A stretch of DNA of 64,000 nucleotides from CAG-411 sp050875145 (GTDB lineage: Bacteria > Bacillota > Clostridia > Lachnospirales > Lachnospiraceae). Under the pieces are notes generated by a model. The model made no database searches and was not told the origin of the DNA. It worked only from the letters and a program-made list of their open reading frames with translations. Shown here piece by piece: positions 60,599 through 64,000 of this stretch; positions within the stretch are counted from its first letter, which is position 1; every line of letters starts with the position of its first letter. Where the stretch lies: the NCBI GenBank assembly GCA_050875145.1, contig JBNMLH010000007.1, forward strand, positions 79,406 through 143,405, in the 5' to 3' direction. A program made the translations under genes and the position numbers.

Positions 60599-61441
60599 AT
60601 GAAAATCAGAGGAAACAGTAAAAAAAGTGTGATACCGGGATTTGGTTTGTCTTTTGGAATCGTTACTGCAATATTAGGATTGATTGTTGTGCTTCCCCTT
60701 TGCTCTCTCGTGGTTTATTCTGCACAATTATCTTTTGCTGATTTTATAGAAACCGTAACCAGACCAAGAGTGTTAGCCAGTTATGGTGTGAGTATCAGCA
60801 CTGCATTGATTGCTTCTATTATTAATGCAGTAGTAGGATTGGCACTTGCATGGGTATTAGTGCGCTATGAGTTTCCTGGAAAACGTCTAATGGATGGAAT
60901 TATTGAATTACCCTTTGCATTACCTACAGCGGTAGCGGGAATATCCCTGACACATTTGACTGTTTCAGATGGTTGGATTGGAACCTTTTTTTCAAGATGG
61001 GGAATATCTATCGCTTATACAAGGATAGGAATTACAGTTGCGTTAGTTTTTATCGGGATTCCTTTTGTGGTAAGAAGTGTGCAGCCGGTGTTGGAGAAAG
61101 TAGAAGAACAGTATGAGGAGGCAGCCAGTCTGATGGGTGCCTCCAGAATACAAATTTTCTTCCATGTCATTTTTCCAGAGATACGACCGGCGTTGATTGC
61201 AGGATTTACAATGGCATTTGCCAGAAGTATGGGAGAATACGGTAGCGTTGTATTTATAGCGGGAAATACTCCGTATAAAACAGAAATTGTACCGTTAATG
61301 ATTATGTCAAAATTGCAGGAATATGACTATGCCAGTGCTACATCCATTGCATTGGTAATGTTGCTGTTGGCATTTTTCATCTTATTTGTAAATGCAGTGA
61401 TACAAAGCCGGACATCTAGGATAATTAGTGGAGTAAGATAA
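60599..61441 (+). CDS. cysT: Sulfate ABC transporter permease CysT
   Basis: 280 residues from ATG 60599 (GAGAGGTGA upstream; GTG 60590 would overlap that site). Six helices; the permease loop EEAASLMGASRIQIFFHVIFPEIRPALIAGFTMAFARSMGEYGSVVFIAGN is the CysT signature. LPFALPTAVAGISLT is characteristic. Forms the membrane channel with CysW. Confidence 0.94.
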   Translation: MKIRGNSKKSVIPGFGLSFGIVTAILGLIVVLPLCSLVVYSAQLSFADFIETVTRPRVLASYGVSISTALIASIINAVVGLALAWVLVRYEFPGKRLMDGIIELPFALPTAVAGISLTHLTVSDGWIGTFFSRWGISIAYTRIGITVALVFIGIPFVVRSVQPVLEKVEEQYEEAASLMGASRIQIFFHVIFPEIRPALIAGFTMAFARSMGEYGSVVFIAGNTPYKTEIVPLMIMSKLQEYDYASATSIALVMLLLAFFILFVNAVIQSRTSRIISGVR

Positions 61442-61452
61442 GGAGGGATAGC

Positions 61453-62280
61453 ATGAAAGAGAAAAATGATCGTGGTGTTTTTAAATGGATGCTAATAGGA
61501 TTTTGTGCTTTGTTTTTACTCATTATGTTAATCTTACCCTTGCTATATGTAGTAATAACTTCTCTTCGAGACGGATGGAATGCATTTTGGGTAGCCGTAT
61601 CGGATGCCTATGCGGTAAAGGCAATTTTACTAACCTTAAAAACAACAGTAATAGCAGTAGTTGTGAATACAATATTTGGGGTGTTCGCTGCATGGTTAAT
61701 TACAAAATATACATTTAAAGGGAAGAAACTTATTTCAACCTTGATTGACTTGCCACTTACGATTTCGCCCATCATTGCGGGACTCATTTATGTATTGACC
61801 TTTGGAAGACAAAGCTTTTTATACGATTATTTAGAACAATGGGGAATTGAAATCATATTTGCAGTACCTGGAATTGTTCTAGCTACAATTTTTGTAACAT
61901 TTCCTTTTATAGCAAGAGAAATCATTCCGGTGCTTACGGCAACTGGAAATGATGAGGAAGAAGCTGCCGCTTTAATGGGTGCAGGAGGGTTCCGTATCTT
62001 TTTTGAAATTACATTTCCTCATATAAAATGGGCGTTGCTCTATGGAATTGTTCTTTGTACGGCTAGAGCTATGGGAGAGTTCGGAGCAGTTTCCGTGCTT
62101 TCCGGACATTTGCGTGGGCTGACAAATACAATGCCACTTTACATTGAATTGATGTATCAGGCATTCGACTTTACAGGTGCATTTGCCATGTCTTCTATAT
62201 TAGTAATTATGGCGGTTGTTATTTTGATTTTGAGAAATATATTGGAGCATAGGGTAAACAGTTCAACTGGGCAGAAATGA
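61453..62280 (+). CDS. cysW: Sulfate ABC transporter permease CysW
   Basis: 275 residues, AAGGAGGGATAGC before the ATG. LPLTISPIIAGLIYVLTFGRQ, EEEAAALMGAGGFRIFFEITFPHIKWALLYGIVLCTARAMGEFGAVSVLSGHL are CysW blocks. The last eight residues (VNSSTGQK) and the stop codon are encoded by the mobile element that begins at 62254, so the C-terminus was replaced by the insertion. Confidence 0.94.
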   Translation: MKEKNDRGVFKWMLIGFCALFLLIMLILPLLYVVITSLRDGWNAFWVAVSDAYAVKAILLTLKTTVIAVVVNTIFGVFAAWLITKYTFKGKKLISTLIDLPLTISPIIAGLIYVLTFGRQSFLYDYLEQWGIEIIFAVPGIVLATIFVTFPFIAREIIPVLTATGNDEEEAAALMGAGGFRIFFEITFPHIKWALLYGIVLCTARAMGEFGAVSVLSGHLRGLTNTMPLYIELMYQAFDFTGAFAMSSILVIMAVVILILRNILEHRVNSSTGQK

Positions 62281-62365
62281 TTGTGCAAATCAAACATGAC
62301 TGCTAGCAGATTAGGTGCGATTTGTATATTCTGGCACTTTATGAATACTCAGACTGAACTGTTTC
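62254..62365. mobile_element. 112-bp MITE-like element inside the cysW-cysA junction
   Basis: Starts GTAAACAGTTCAACTGGGCAG (one extra A relative to the family) and ends CAGACTGAACTGTTTC. The body shares GAAATGATTGTG and TATATTCTGGCACTTTATGAA with the 50322 element. The flanks (AGCATAGG, AATATAGA) agree in 5 of 8 bases, so it is an older copy. It adds a tail to cysW and separates it from the cysA ribosome site. Confidence 0.75.
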
Positions 62366-62389
62366 AATATAGAGGAAAGGAGTAAGAAA

Positions 62390-63505
62390 ATGGAAGAGAA
62401 AAATTTATATGTAGAGCTTAAAAATATTGAGAAAAGTTTTGGAAAGGTAAAAGCATCCGATGAAGTATCTTTTTCTGTAGAAAAGGGAAAACTTGTGGGA
62501 TTGCTTGGACCAAGTGGAAGCGGAAAAACAACCATTCTTCGAATACTGGCAGGATTGGAAGATGCAGAAAAGGGAGAAATCTATATTGCGGGGCAGCAGG
62601 TGAATCAAGTAAAGGCGAGTAAACGTGGTGTTGGGTTTGTATTTCAAAATTATGCTCTGTTTCGTTACAAGACGGTGTATGATAACATTGCCTTTGGATT
62701 AAAAATTGCAAAATGGAAAAAGGCGGATATAAAAGAGAGAGTAGAAGAATTGATTGATTTAGTGGGATTGAGAGGAATGGAAAAACGGTATCCCAATCAA
62801 TTATCTGGTGGACAGAAGCAGAGAGTGGCATTTGCCAGAGCGCTTGCTACACAACCGCAGCTTTTGTTGTTAGATGAACCTTTTGCGGCACTGGATGCAA
62901 AGGTGCGAAAAGAGTTGCGGAGTTGGTTGCGGGAGTTAATTAATAAAGTAGGTATTACCAGCATTTTTGTGACTCATGATCAGCATGAAGCCATTGAAGT
63001 GGCAGATGAAATTATTGTTATGAATCAAGGAAGAATTGAACAAATTGGTAGTCCGCTTGCAGTATACAGTAAACCAGAGACGGAATTTGTAGCACAGTTT
63101 TTGGGGGATGCCATTACAATTGAAGATTATGGAAAATTCAAGGGATTTTCACATATTGGAAATGGTGGAAAAGCAATATTGCGTTCCGAATATGTTACCG
63201 TTACGAAGAAAAAGGAACCTATAAAGTATGCGGTATCAGCCGAAACAGGAGAGGTTTTGGATGTGGCATTTCGTGGAAATCTGCTGGAGTTAGAACTCCT
63301 AGTAAAAGGGGAACGAATCACTGCATACCGTCAATTTGGGCAGGCATTGGTGGAAGTGGGAGAAGAAGTAAATGTATTTATTCAACAACTTTATGTCATT
63401 GAAAATGAGCAGGTAACACCAGCTATTAATGAGGGAATGCGTAAAAATAATTTTTATGTATTGTCGAATCCTATTTTGGAAAGCGACGATAGTGTGGTAA
63501 TATAG
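62390..63505 (+). CDS. cysA: Sulfate ABC transporter ATPase CysA
   Basis: 371 residues. GLLGPSGSGKTTILRILAGLE (Walker A), FVFQNYALFRYKTVYDNIAFGL, LSGGQKQRVAFARAL, LLLDEPFAALDAKVRKELR, FVTHDQHEAIEVADEIIVM. The C-terminal TOBE-type region (about 270-350) is typical of CysA/PotA-like ATPases. Completes the four-gene sulfate importer. AGAGGAAAGGAGT precedes the ATG. Confidence 0.94.
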   Translation: MEEKNLYVELKNIEKSFGKVKASDEVSFSVEKGKLVGLLGPSGSGKTTILRILAGLEDAEKGEIYIAGQQVNQVKASKRGVGFVFQNYALFRYKTVYDNIAFGLKIAKWKKADIKERVEELIDLVGLRGMEKRYPNQLSGGQKQRVAFARALATQPQLLLLDEPFAALDAKVRKELRSWLRELINKVGITSIFVTHDQHEAIEVADEIIVMNQGRIEQIGSPLAVYSKPETEFVAQFLGDAITIEDYGKFKGFSHIGNGGKAILRSEYVTVTKKKEPIKYAVSAETGEVLDVAFRGNLLELELLVKGERITAYRQFGQALVEVGEEVNVFIQQLYVIENEQVTPAINEGMRKNNFYVLSNPILESDDSVVI

Positions 63506-63522
63506 AAAAACTATAAAATAAA

Positions 63523-63570
63523 GAAATCAACAAATGGTATGTATAGAATACCGATTTGTTGATTTTTTTT
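63523..63570. terminator. Intrinsic terminator of the sulfate operon
   Basis: AAATCAACAAAT pairs with ATTTGTTGATTT, with an inner GGTAT/ATACC, followed by a T-run. Confidence 0.88.
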
Positions 63571-63706
63571 ATTTCTTAGATGTCGTTTTGCTTCATAAAC
63601 TTAAAATGGTATCTTGATACTTTGACGAAAAAGACGAACAAAGATGTAATAATGTAATACTTTTTTAAATGATAGCTTGTATGTGTCGAAAAAAGTTAAA
63701 AAGGTA

Positions 63707-64000
63707 TTGACATTTAATGTAGAATTTGTTACAGTAGTATGGCGATGCAAAATGAGTACTAAAAAACAATAAAAAAAGCAAATTATATTGTGAAAAAGGA
63801 AAGAATTTAAAAAGATGGATTTAATTTGATTTAATGAGATATAAAATTGCCTATTTGGGCATTTTATATAAATAAAAAAGAGTTCTGGATATCTCGCAAA
63901 TAATCTCCAGAACTCAAAATAAGACAGCACTTTTTGAAAAAGTACCTAGGTAAAGTATATCACTTTTTCAAAATAGTGTAAATAGGATAAAGGAGGAAAA
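63707..64000 (+). promoter_or_regulatory. Promoter and long structured leader running off the window
   Basis: TTGACA (63707-63712), 17 bases, TACAGT (63730-63735). The leader of more than 250 bases has TGCC/GGCA-type hairpins, GAGTTCTGGA/TCCAGAACTC (63880-63917), repeated CACTTTTT segments near 63930 and 63960, and ends with AAAGGAGGAAAA, a ribosome site for a gene beyond the edge. No riboswitch class recognised. Confidence 0.5.

Noticed and set aside
1..64000. CRISPR array, rRNA operon, prophage or complete insertion sequence
   Set aside because: No regular spacer-repeat series, rRNA cores, phage structural genes or transposase frame are visible.

Overview
The window is about 64 kb of low-GC DNA from a Firmicute of class Clostridia, most likely a gut-type Lachnospiraceae. 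I base this on a long Firmicute-type SRP RNA, a T-box leader before proS, a DnaD/DnaI primosome pair, a CBS-DRTGG family II pyrophosphatase, a DUF1002 protein and strong AAGGAGG ribosome sites. I made no database search, so the family-level placement is inference. No rRNA, CRISPR array, prophage or transposase gene is visible.

From 1 to about 37 kb the window is mostly ordinary chromosome. It holds a partial thioesterase, a MATE efflux pump behind a peculiar short leader, the SRP RNA, a large cyclic-nucleotide-domain protein, and a secreted amidase followed by two tandem paralogues and a MacB/FtsX-type ABC transporter. Next come a TPR/acidic-repeat/degenerate-AAA protein, pyrophosphatase, flavin reductase, an orphan OLD nuclease, a shikimate-kinase-like protein, MurA, an HD-GYP protein, DUF1002, a PTS IIC protein, PRPP synthetase, DnaI, DnaD and MurC. 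Between dnaD and murC lies a dense cluster of DnaA boxes. A transglutaminase-like protein, a pseudouridine synthase, an AI-2E family permease and a DUF4097-like membrane protein complete this part. proS (37.8 kb) sits behind a T-box and a second structured element.

From 39.4 to 63.5 kb almost every gene concerns sulfur. There is a transsulfuration pair (MetB/MetI-like plus PatB/MalY-like) with a LysR regulator; an operon of HisC-like aminotransferase, GldA-like dehydrogenase and NMT1/SsuABC-type importer; CysK; a 50-residue YezD; an atypical tRNA-Cys(GCA) with A73; and a nitrogenase-like cluster (NifB, NifX, NifH, a second cysteine synthase, NifD, NifK, Cys-rich NifX) followed by an Rrf2/IscR-type regulator and NifS. 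A sulfate ABC transporter (Sbp-CysT-CysW-CysA) closes the region. NifH has all hallmark residues. NifD and NifK keep the P-cluster cysteines and a cofactor cysteine, but residues of the N2-reducing pocket are replaced, and nifE, nifN and nifV are absent. The simplest reading is a nitrogenase-like reductase for organic sulfur salvage, in the style of methylthio-alkane reductase (MarBHDK), feeding sulfide or methanethiol to cysteine and methionine synthesis. The substrate is inference.

The sulfur region is also littered with short palindromic non-autonomous elements. They share GTAAC/GTTAC termini and mostly have recognisable 8-bp target duplications, several sit at gene 3' ends, and two of them provide stop codons or C-terminal tails to the flanking genes.
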